Below are positions 45,957-53,164 of a stretch of DNA of 64,000 nucleotides, one piece after another; position 1 is the stretch's first letter, and each line of letters opens with the position of its first letter. The notes under the pieces are model-generated. The model was not told the DNA's origin and searched no databases. It was given only the letters and a program-made list of their open reading frames with translations. The stretch spans positions 1 to 64,000 of the forward strand of contig JAILCI010000019.1 in NCBI GenBank assembly GCA_024686335.1. Direction: 5' to 3'. Made by a program: the position numbers and the translations under genes. The DNA comes from Bacteroidales bacterium (lineage in GTDB: Bacteria > Bacteroidota > Bacteroidia > Bacteroidales > WCHB1-69).

Positions 45957-46967
45957 ATGAACCTCATTGACAGCATATTACCCTTCCACAGCCTCTCCAT
46001 CGTAGGCATGGCCAAGAACACGGGAAAGACGGTGTGTCTCAACTATGTCTTGGACCAACTGCGGAAAACGGACAAAGTGCTGGCTATCACCTCTATCGGC
46101 ATCGACGGGGAGAAAAAAGACCAGGTGACACAGACTGAAAAACCCGAGGTTACGCTGTATGAGGGTTCTTTTTTTGTGACCACAGAGTACCACTACCGTC
46201 AACGCAGGCTCGTTTCGGAAATTTACGACATCTCCGAGGAGATGACCTCCATGGGGCGCTTGGTCATCGCCAAGGTGTTGCAGACAGGCAAGGCCATCAT
46301 CGCAGGGCCGGCATCATCCGTCCGAATGAAGGCACTCATCGACCGAATGAAGACGATGGGGGTCGACATGACCATTGTAGACGGCGCTCTCTCCCGCCGT
46401 AGTCCTGCCGCTCCATCCATCACTGACGGACTCATCCTCTCCACCGGCGCTGCTATCGCTCCCGACATTCCGACCATCGTGGACAAGACTCGCTTTGTTT
46501 ATAAGATGACACAGCTAGAAGCCTTCGAGACGGCACACCGCGAAGAGTTGTTGCAGTCCGATTCAGGCATCTACGCTCTTCACGACGAAATCGTCACCCG
46601 ACTGCCTATTGCCTCACCCCTTTTATTTGCAAAAAGTAAAGAGGTGCTTTTCAAGCATGGAACTACCCTCTTCATCAGCGGCATCGTCACGGACGCTATA
46701 CTTGAATATCTAAAGTCACAACCAGAAATCAAGGAGACAGTCCTCATCGTGAAAGATTTCACTAAAATATTTGTAACTCCGTTTGTTTTAAATAGTTACA
46801 TACAAAAAGGCGGCATTTTAAAGGTTCTCCAAAAGCCCAACCTCACAGCCATCTGTGTCAATCCCACCTCTCCGATGGGTGCGCACCTAGACTCCCAAGC
46901 ACTCCAAGCAGCCCTGCAAGATGTGGTGAAAGTGCCGGTCTATGATGTCAGAATGTTGGAGAGATAG
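45957..46967 (+). CDS. kamB: Probable KamB, lysine 5,6-aminomutase reactivase subunit
   Basis: The 336-residue cytosolic protein has a P-loop at GMAKNTGKTVCLNYVL (about 17-32), followed by TSIGIDGEKKDQVTQTEKP (about 46), an unusual AIIAGPASSVRMKALIDRMK (about 113) and IVDGALSRRSPAAPSITDG (about 142). This order of motifs matches the KamB proteins found with lysine 5,6-aminomutase genes, as I remember them. KamB and KamC are thought to exchange damaged cobalamin in the aminomutase. Neither kamD nor kamE is nearby. The gene is 9 bp after pepP. No promoter or terminator separates it from pepP. Confidence 0.72.
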   Translation: MNLIDSILPFHSLSIVGMAKNTGKTVCLNYVLDQLRKTDKVLAITSIGIDGEKKDQVTQTEKPEVTLYEGSFFVTTEYHYRQRRLVSEIYDISEEMTSMGRLVIAKVLQTGKAIIAGPASSVRMKALIDRMKTMGVDMTIVDGALSRRSPAAPSITDGLILSTGAAIAPDIPTIVDKTRFVYKMTQLEAFETAHREELLQSDSGIYALHDEIVTRLPIASPLLFAKSKEVLFKHGTTLFISGIVTDAILEYLKSQPEIKETVLIVKDFTKIFVTPFVLNSYIQKGGILKVLQKPNLTAICVNPTSPMGAHLDSQALQAALQDVVKVPVYDVRMLER

Positions 46968-47257
46968 TTGCGTACCTTCGGCACGCCGATATGGCAGCGC
47001 AGCATCATACCCCACACAATGCGGGGTTAATAGGATAGCGTGCCTTCTGCACGCAGTTAATGTGCTGAGGTAATTACGAGCGCAGCGAATAAAATCTGCG
47101 AAATACAAAGATCCGTAAGGATCTAAAATAATCTGCGTCCATCTGCGAGATCTGCGTAATCTGCGGGAAAATAACCTTCGTGTCCTTTGCGTCTTTGCGT
47201 TAAGAACATCTATGAGCGTAGCGAATAAAAAACTGCGTTTATCTGCGGGAAAAGAGA
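46968..47257. repeat. Repeat-rich intergenic region with small hairpins
   Basis: The space of 290 bp contains hairpins CCCCACACAATGCGGGG (47010-47025) and GCGTGCCTTCTGCACGC (47038-47054). After these comes a string of ATCTGCG units (about 47085-47165), then CCTTTGCGTCTTTGCGTT and a further CTGCG pair. I see no coding capacity, promoter or RNA gene. The CTTTGCG string recurs at 59039-59062. Confidence 0.6.
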
Positions 47258-47770
47258 CTACTCTGTACGTTTGGTATGAAAAGCATAGGGCTCGGAGGTA
47301 ATCTTCCGACCATCCTTTGTAACTGCTATCAACATACAGGCTAAGATTCTACCCTCGGGAATATCACGCAATATTAAAGTGTAATGGTCACCATTATGTC
47401 GGTTAGCATCAGCCACATTCCATTCTCTTTCCTTATCAGTCTTATAGACGAACTGGGCATATCTAATGTCTGTACCATCGACCTTAGCCAATCCACGAAT
47501 TGTAATCTTTGGATAAAGACCGCCCATGGGAGTCCAACGATGAGTAATGTTGATCTCCTCAATCCCTACTTCAGCAAGGTTTGCCGTATCTTTCTGAACA
47601 GTAAAATGATACTCGTAAGTCTCCTTTCGTTGCTGAGTCACATGCAGAATTCCAACCACAAGGAGTAGTATGCATGCAACCAATATGATCCAACGCCAAA
47701 TTGAAGTTGGACGGCGGGAAGAGCCATTGGCTTTAGGCTCCCTGGGAACTTTCTGTATCTCTTCGCTCAT
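47258..47770 (-). CDS. Single-pass membrane protein of unknown function
   Basis: The 170-residue protein has a basic cytosolic N terminus, one membrane segment (IWRWIILVACILLLVVGILH, about 24-43) and a periplasmic beta-rich domain of about 125 residues (TYEYHFTVQKDTANLAEVG, GGLYPKITIRGLAKVDGTD, RILACMLIAVTKDG). No family recognised. Its start codon overlaps the stop of the upstream lipoprotein gene (TAATG), so the two are coupled and probably work together. It is the last gene of the pfkA-sirtuin operon. Confidence 0.75.
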   Translation of the reverse strand: MSEEIQKVPREPKANGSSRRPTSIWRWIILVACILLLVVGILHVTQQRKETYEYHFTVQKDTANLAEVGIEEINITHRWTPMGGLYPKITIRGLAKVDGTDIRYAQFVYKTDKEREWNVADANRHNGDHYTLILRDIPEGRILACMLIAVTKDGRKITSEPYAFHTKRTE

Positions 47771-48237
47771 TAATAACCAGTTTGTGAGTACATTTCAAGA
47801 CGCCAATGGTGGTCATCTTCATCAAACTCTATAAACAATTCTCGACGCGTTAGCTTCATAATATCAGCCGTGAAAGCATAATGCCGTCCCAAAAGGGTGT
47901 AATCCAACGTCAGAGTCTTCTCATGCTTATCTATCACCCATGTGCTAAAAGTGGATTGGCGCACTTGATTGTGATATACACAAAGTACATTCATCACATG
48001 GTCGGAATAGATATAGTATAGAACACCAGGCATAAAGCCTTGATAGTAAATCTGATCCATGTCAAAAGTAGTAGAGTCGACCTCTACATTATCGCAGTAT
48101 GCATGCGAGAGACTCCATACGTTCACAATTCTGTAGTCAGGGTCTACTAGACCGCCACCACCTTCGGGGTAGCAAGAGCCGCAAAGGAGAGCGACAGCGG
48201 AGACGAGCACTATGAGGGCTGATTTATAAGATTTCAT
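47770..48237 (-). CDS. Lipoprotein of unknown function
   Basis: The 155-residue product has a lipoprotein signal (VLVSAVALLCGSC, cysteine at about 22) followed by a Gly-rich linker (YPEGGGGLVDPDY). The mature domain is beta-rich and aromatic (FMPGVLYYIYSDHVMNVL, TLTLDYTLLGRHYAFTADI, FDEDDHHWRLEMYSQ), a layout reminiscent of lipocalin-like DUF domains in Bacteroidota lipoproteins. I do not assign a family. It is 9 bp after the sirtuin gene and overlaps the next gene by one base. Confidence 0.75.
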   Translation of the reverse strand: MKSYKSALIVLVSAVALLCGSCYPEGGGGLVDPDYRIVNVWSLSHAYCDNVEVDSTTFDMDQIYYQGFMPGVLYYIYSDHVMNVLCVYHNQVRQSTFSTWVIDKHEKTLTLDYTLLGRHYAFTADIMKLTRRELFIEFDEDDHHWRLEMYSQTGY

Positions 48238-48246
48238 AAAATGGAA

Positions 48247-48933
48247 TTATCGGGTCAGTTGGTCAAAAAGAATTTTCATGCCGACAGTCGCTTTCTCCTT
48301 GATAAAATGGACATTGCGAGAAATCGGTTGAACATCCTTAGGATCAATTACATAGATATCGGCATTATTAGGAGCATAATAGAGCAAACCAGCGGCTGGA
48401 TAGACGTTAAGAGAAGTTCCAACGATAATGACGATATCGGCATTCTCTATCTCACGGACAGCTTCGTCCATCATAGGCACAGCCTCGCCGAACCATACGA
48501 TGAAGGGACGAAGGCGACCACCATCGGGAGCCTTCTCGTCATTGGCTATGGGACGGTATCCAATATCTTCCACAAACTTCTTTCCATTCTCACTGCAAGC
48601 CTTAGTGGCTTCGCCGTGAAGATGGATAATATGATGAGAACCACCACGTTCATGCAAGTCATCGATGTTCTGTGTCACCACCGTAACGTTGTAATAATCT
48701 TCCAATGCTGCCACCAGACGATGAGCGTCATTGGGTTCCGTGTGTTCCAGTTGGGCACGGCGTTCATTATAGAACTGGGTCATCAAGTCCGGGTTACGAT
48801 ACCATCCTTCGATGGAGGCGACCTCCTCAACATTGTAATTTTCCCAGAGACCATCACTGTCGCGGAAGGTGCTTATACCGCTCTCTGCGCTAATACCAGC
48901 GCCCGAGAGGACGACTATCTTTTTCTTACTCAT
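48247..48933 (-). CDS. cobB: Sir2-family NAD-dependent protein deacylase lacking the zinc cysteines
   Basis: The 228-residue protein has the NAD-binding GAGISAESGISTFRDSDGLW (about 11-30), the class III YxxR motif in FYNERR (about 56), TQNIDDLHERGG (about 95) and the catalytic HLHGE (about 113). Normal sirtuins then carry four zinc cysteines; here only one is present (KACSENGKKF), and the region passes straight to RPFIVWFGEAVP. Zinc-free sirtuins are known. The YxxR motif suggests removal of succinyl or malonyl groups as well as acetyl. It lies 20 bp after pfkA. Despite the gene name, there is no link to cobalamin. Confidence 0.93.
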   Translation of the reverse strand: MSKKKIVVLSGAGISAESGISTFRDSDGLWENYNVEEVASIEGWYRNPDLMTQFYNERRAQLEHTEPNDAHRLVAALEDYYNVTVVTQNIDDLHERGGSHHIIHLHGEATKACSENGKKFVEDIGYRPIANDEKAPDGGRLRPFIVWFGEAVPMMDEAVREIENADIVIIVGTSLNVYPAAGLLYYAPNNADIYVIDPKDVQPISRNVHFIKEKATVGMKILFDQLTR

Positions 48934-48953
48934 AATATTAAGGTTTTATAGGA

Positions 48954-50054
48954 TCAATCACCAAAGCTCATACCGATACCGCGTGCAGTATGGACGAGAA
49001 AATCGTCAGGAGAAACGAGATGAGGTTGTTTCAAAGCCTCTTCAAAGGGAACATAGGAGATGTTGGGGTGTCTGTAGACCACCAAGTTTCCATACTTCTT
49101 TTCCTTGACGAGTTCGAAAGCCTTAACGCCAAACTCAGTAGCGAGGATACGGTCGTATGCCACGGGAGTGCCGCCACGCTGGAGGTGACCCAACACTGTG
49201 ACGCGAATATCGTGTTCTACACCCAAGTCGATAAGTTCCTGACGTAGGACATCTCCTACTCCACCAAGCTTGATATGTTCGTCACCGACAGCTGTTGGAG
49301 CTGAGCCGGTAACCTTGCCGTCGGCCTTCTTGGCGCCCTCTGCGATAACGATATTGCAGAAGCCCATGCCATTGAGGTAACGAGTTTCAATCTTCTTGGC
49401 AATAATCTCAGGATCGTAAGGAATCTCGGGGATGATGCAAACGTCAGCACCACCGGCAAGAGCTGTATGGAGAGCAATCCAGCCAGCATCACGACCCATA
49501 ACCTCCATAATGAAGACTCGGTTGTGGCTATCTGCTGTCGTCACGAGTTTATCAAAGGCCTCAGTAGCAATCTGCACAGCGGTTTGAAAGCCGAAGGTAA
49601 AGTCTGTGGAAGACAAGTCATTATCGATAGTCTTAGGCACACCAACCACGTTGATGCCGATATTGGCCAATTGCATGGAGATACCTTGGGAGCCGTCGCC
49701 GCCGATGTTAATCACGGCATCAAAGCCCATCTCCTCAAGGCGTTTTTTCATCAGCATGGAACGGTCTTCCGTCTTCCATGTGCCGTCGGGTTGACGAACT
49801 GGGAAGCGGAATGGGCCGCCTTTATTAGTGGTTTTAATGATGGTGCCGCCCTTGACGTGCAGACCTGACACTCTACGTTCAGTGAGGCGCATCAGTTCCA
49901 CCTCGTCGCGCAAAATACCGTTAAAAGACTCTATACAACCATAGATTTCCCACTCTTCAGATTCCATCATGGCTCTTTTCACAATGCCGCGAATTACAGC
50001 GTTCAGGCCCGGGCAATCACCACCGCCGGTGGCCACTAAAATTTTATGACTCAT
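48954..50054 (-). CDS. pfkA: 6-phosphofructokinase (ATP type predicted)
   Basis: Phosphorylates fructose 6-phosphate in glycolysis. The 366-residue protein has ATGGGDCPGLNAVIRG (about 7-22), the phosphoryl-donor loop GGDGSQGI (about 105), PKTIDNDL (about 126) and the sugar-phosphate site VMGRDAGWIALHTALA (about 178). The Gly after GGD favours ATP as donor, whereas PPi enzymes have Asp there. The Lys in PKTIDND is more usual in PPi-type enzymes, so the protein is of the mixed class that normally still uses ATP. It heads an operon with the sirtuin and two envelope proteins. Confidence 0.93.
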   Translation of the reverse strand: MSHKILVATGGGDCPGLNAVIRGIVKRAMMESEEWEIYGCIESFNGILRDEVELMRLTERRVSGLHVKGGTIIKTTNKGGPFRFPVRQPDGTWKTEDRSMLMKKRLEEMGFDAVINIGGDGSQGISMQLANIGINVVGVPKTIDNDLSSTDFTFGFQTAVQIATEAFDKLVTTADSHNRVFIMEVMGRDAGWIALHTALAGGADVCIIPEIPYDPEIIAKKIETRYLNGMGFCNIVIAEGAKKADGKVTGSAPTAVGDEHIKLGGVGDVLRQELIDLGVEHDIRVTVLGHLQRGGTPVAYDRILATEFGVKAFELVKEKKYGNLVVYRHPNISYVPFEEALKQPHLVSPDDFLVHTARGIGMSFGD

Positions 50055-50072
50055 ATCTTATATTTTTAGGAT

Positions 50073-50081
50073 GCAAAAATA
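50073..50081 (-). promoter_or_regulatory. Promoter -7 box of the pfkA operon
   Basis: The minus strand reads TATTTTTGC, 18 bp before the pfkA ATG. The divergent rplY box begins 12 bp away. Confidence 0.7.
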
Positions 50082-50093
50082 AATATTTTTTTG

Positions 50094-50102
50094 TACTTTT
50101 GC
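50094..50102 (+). promoter_or_regulatory. Promoter -7 box of rplY
   Basis: TACTTTTGC lies 51 bp before the rplY ATG. Confidence 0.65.
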
Positions 50103-50153
50103 CGCCGTTTTTTACTCAAATAATTTTATTCACTAATTTAAAAATTAAATCTA

Positions 50154-50759
50154 ATGAAATCAGTATCTATTAGCGGTTCTCTGAGAGAGAACGTAGGGAA
50201 AAAAGATGCAAAATCACAACGCAGACAAGGTATGATTCCTTGCGTCATTTACGGTGGCAAAGAGCAGAAGCTCTTCCTCGTTGAAGACAAACAATTCACC
50301 AAATTGTTATACACTCCTGAGGTTAACTTCGTAGAGTTGAACCTGGACGGCAATGTCACCAAAGCGATTGTGCAAGCTACGCAATTCCATCCCATCACCG
50401 ATAAGTTATTACATGTCGACTTCCTCGAAGTCGTTGACGGCAAGCCCATCACCATTGAAATCCCATTCAAGGTGACTGGTACTGCTCCTGGTGTTTTGAA
50501 GGGTGGTTCTCTGAAGAAGAGAGTTAGAAAACTCAAAGTTCGTGGTCTACTTGAGAACGTTCCGGAAGAGATCACCGCTGACATCTCCAACCTTGAAATC
50601 AACGATTTCATCAAGGTTGCTGACCTTTCCATCGACAACCTCACCATCGTTGACAACCCCAACAAGGTAATCGTGGCTGTTAACCCGACACGTAATGCTG
50701 TCGCTGAGACTGAGGGCGAGGGCGAAGGCGAAGAGGCTACTGCTGAAGCAGAAGCATAA
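50154..50759 (+). CDS. rplY: Ribosomal protein bL25 (general stress protein Ctc form)
   Basis: Binds 5S rRNA in the 50S subunit. The 201-residue length is that of the two-domain CTC type. The N-terminal L25 domain has ENVGKKDAKSQRRQGMIPCV (about 12-31) and FHPITDKLLHVDFLEV (about 84). The C-terminal TL5-like domain contains PGVLKGGSLKKRVRKLKVRG (about 117). The tail is a low-complexity Glu/Gly/Ala extension (ETEGEGEGEEATAEAEA). It precedes the PpiD-like gene by 49 bp and is probably cotranscribed with it. Confidence 0.96.
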   Translation: MKSVSISGSLRENVGKKDAKSQRRQGMIPCVIYGGKEQKLFLVEDKQFTKLLYTPEVNFVELNLDGNVTKAIVQATQFHPITDKLLHVDFLEVVDGKPITIEIPFKVTGTAPGVLKGGSLKKRVRKLKVRGLLENVPEEITADISNLEINDFIKVADLSIDNLTIVDNPNKVIVAVNPTRNAVAETEGEGEGEEATAEAEA

Positions 50760-50808
50760 TCTTCAATCCTTTATTTATCATTAAGTAAAAACTCTAAACA
50801 CTTTTAAT

Positions 50809-52968
50809 ATGGCAGCAATTGGCTCAATTAGAAAACACGGTGTAGCCCTGATGATCATCATAGGTATAGCACTTCTCGCTTTTATCTTGGGTGACCTTTC
50901 ACAGGTTACAAGTACTTTCTCAAATAAGAATGTGATGGCCAAGATTGACGGTAAAAGCGTGGATCAGGAGTATCGTACAATGTATGAGCAGACCACTGCT
51001 CTCTTCAAACTCCTCCAGAACAAGTCCTCTTTCGACGAGAACGAGACTGCTCAGATCCATGAAACCACTTGGAGATCACTGATGCAAGAAAAGGTTCTTG
51101 ACAAGCAGCTTGCCGCTTTAGGACTCTCCTACAACAACGATATGGTAGAAGAGCTCAAAGCTGACATGTTGGCTAGTCTGAACACTCAACAGCCCAACCA
51201 ATATATGATGCAATTCGCTCAGGCTCTAGCACAACAGATCGGACCTGAGAACACCATGAATGTACTCTCCAACATCGAGGAATACGCTCACAACGAGCAA
51301 GGCAAGGACTTATACAGTGCTTACCAAGCCATCGTTCATTATGCTGTTCTCGGCGAGAAGTACAACAGATACAATGCATTGGCTCAGAACACCCTTTACT
51401 TCTCCAATCCGTTAGCAAAGAAAATCGGTGCAGACAACAAAACCGCCATGGTCTCCATGATGGCTGTCAGCCCTGAGGCTCCTGCTTTCAAGGACATCAC
51501 CGCTTCTGCTTCCGAAAAGGAGATTAAGGACTTCTACAACCTGCATAAGAACGATCTTTTCAAACTCGGTGAGAAAAACCGCGACATCGACGTGGCCATC
51601 TTCCCGATTAACCCTTCCGCTGCTGACCTCAAGGCTATCGAAGACAGTGTTCGTGGCGACTATGCAAAGTTCTCCACTATGGACCTTGCCGCTTACGCTT
51701 CTGAGAAGAACATGCCTCTGGACAGCACCTATTTCAAAGAGGAAGACATCGTTCTTGACGGTCTTGACAGCATCCTGTTCAAGGCTACTCCTGTAGGCTC
51801 CTTCATCGAGCCGTTCGAGTATGAGAACTCCAGATGGTACTTCGGTAAAGTGTTCGGCTCTGCTGAGCGTTCCGACTCTGTGCAAGTAGCTCTTATCGAG
51901 CTTCCGTACAAGACCTCCCAGAATAAAGAGCTCACCCGTACTCGCAAAGAGGCTGCCGCTTTGGCTGACAGTCTGAAAAACACCATCCTCACCAACCAGA
52001 ACAACATCTTCGCCCTTCAACGCGATTTTGTCGCTGGTGAGCGTACAGACTCCACTCTTTGGTTACCTGAACGTGGTACTATCGTAGAACTCTACAACGG
52101 ATTGTTGAACACTCCTAACGGTGGCGTTTACGTATACAAGGGTCAAGGTGCTTACCTCGTGCTTCAAGTGTTGAACCGCACCACTCCTATTGCAAAACGT
52201 CAGTTCGTACTTTACGACTACCCGATTGCCGCTTCTGAAGCTACTATCCGTCAGGTCAAATCTCAAGCCACCGAGTTCGCTGCCTCCATCAACAACGATG
52301 CTGAGCTGATCTCTAAAGCTGCTGAGAAAGGTATCCAGACTGTTAACGGAACAGGCGTTCCTTCAATGTCAGCTACAATCGGTCAATTGCCCAACTGCCA
52401 CGAGATCGTCTCCTGGGCATTCTCCGATGATGTAAAGAAAGATGATATCTCCGACGTCATCAATGTGGAAAAGATGTTCTTCGCTGTTGCTTCTGTAAAA
52501 ACCATCCGTGAAGCAGGTGTTCAGAAACTGAAAGATGTTAAGACCGATATCGAAAGCATGCTTTCTGCTGAAAAGAGAGTGGAAGCTATCGCTGAGAAGG
52601 TCAACAAAGATCTCGCATCTTCTGGCATGCAAGCCCTTGCCACCACATATGCCTCCCAGGTTCGTGACAGCGTACGCCTCGTTTTCGCTGGCGACATGTA
52701 TCAGAACTATGGCGTAGACGGCAAAGCCCTCGGTACTATCTTCTCCTTGCCGACCAACAAGCCGACAGCAGTTAGCGGTAAAAACATGGTTTACGTAGTT
52801 GACGTGAAAGAGGTTTCCGATGCCACCGTTACCGACGAGCTCAACCTCGAAAAGAACTTCCTCCGCAACCTCGTGGTTGGAAGAGAGCGCAACGAAGGTA
52901 CTATTATGAATTACCTAATCCAGAACACCAAGTTGATCGACAACCGCAACAGATTCTATCAGAACTAA
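50809..52968 (+). CDS. PpiD/SurA-N-like periplasmic foldase anchored in the inner membrane
   Basis: The 719-residue protein has one N-terminal membrane segment (HGVALMIIIGIALLAFILGD, about 9-28), then a SurA-like N-terminal domain (NVMAKIDGKSVDQEYRTMYE at about 40-59, LMQEKVLDKQLAALGLSYNN). A long helical and mixed region continues to the end. This is the PpiD architecture: a membrane-anchored chaperone/peptidyl-prolyl isomerase for proteins leaving the Sec channel. The parvulin domains are poorly preserved by eye, so isomerase activity is uncertain. It ends with its own terminator. Confidence 0.88.
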   Translation: MAAIGSIRKHGVALMIIIGIALLAFILGDLSQVTSTFSNKNVMAKIDGKSVDQEYRTMYEQTTALFKLLQNKSSFDENETAQIHETTWRSLMQEKVLDKQLAALGLSYNNDMVEELKADMLASLNTQQPNQYMMQFAQALAQQIGPENTMNVLSNIEEYAHNEQGKDLYSAYQAIVHYAVLGEKYNRYNALAQNTLYFSNPLAKKIGADNKTAMVSMMAVSPEAPAFKDITASASEKEIKDFYNLHKNDLFKLGEKNRDIDVAIFPINPSAADLKAIEDSVRGDYAKFSTMDLAAYASEKNMPLDSTYFKEEDIVLDGLDSILFKATPVGSFIEPFEYENSRWYFGKVFGSAERSDSVQVALIELPYKTSQNKELTRTRKEAAALADSLKNTILTNQNNIFALQRDFVAGERTDSTLWLPERGTIVELYNGLLNTPNGGVYVYKGQGAYLVLQVLNRTTPIAKRQFVLYDYPIAASEATIRQVKSQATEFAASINNDAELISKAAEKGIQTVNGTGVPSMSATIGQLPNCHEIVSWAFSDDVKKDDISDVINVEKMFFAVASVKTIREAGVQKLKDVKTDIESMLSAEKRVEAIAEKVNKDLASSGMQALATTYASQVRDSVRLVFAGDMYQNYGVDGKALGTIFSLPTNKPTAVSGKNMVYVVDVKEVSDATVTDELNLEKNFLRNLVVGRERNEGTIMNYLIQNTKLIDNRNRFYQN

Positions 52969-52989
52969 TTCATTCAACCATATTCTACA

Positions 52990-53023
52990 ACAGCGTGGTG
53001 CTAAGCATCACGCTGTTTTTTTT
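52990..53023 (+). terminator. Terminator of rplY-ppiD
   Basis: AGCGTGGTGC pairs with GCATCACGCT around TAA and is followed by eight T residues, about 25 bp past the stop codon. Confidence 0.9.
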
Positions 53024-53115
53024 ATCCATAATCTCAAAAAAGAGATCTATTGTTTCTAACAAATCAATGTTTATATTCTTTTTCTTTTCAAAAAGAATAT
53101 AAGGTATAAATATAT

Positions 53116-53124
53116 TATTTTTGT
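53116..53124 (+). promoter_or_regulatory. Promoter -7 box of ftsK
   Basis: TATTTTTGT lies 40 bp before the chosen ftsK ATG. It supports the start at 53165 over the GTG at 53138. Confidence 0.55.
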
Positions 53125-53164
53125 AATTTTTGAAAGAGTGTCCATCCAAACAGACAAAAAATAT

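Noticed and set aside
48241..48951. Plus-strand frame opposite the sirtuin gene
   Set aside because: Mirror of a gene with a clear Sir2 pattern; no ribosome site or promoter of its own.
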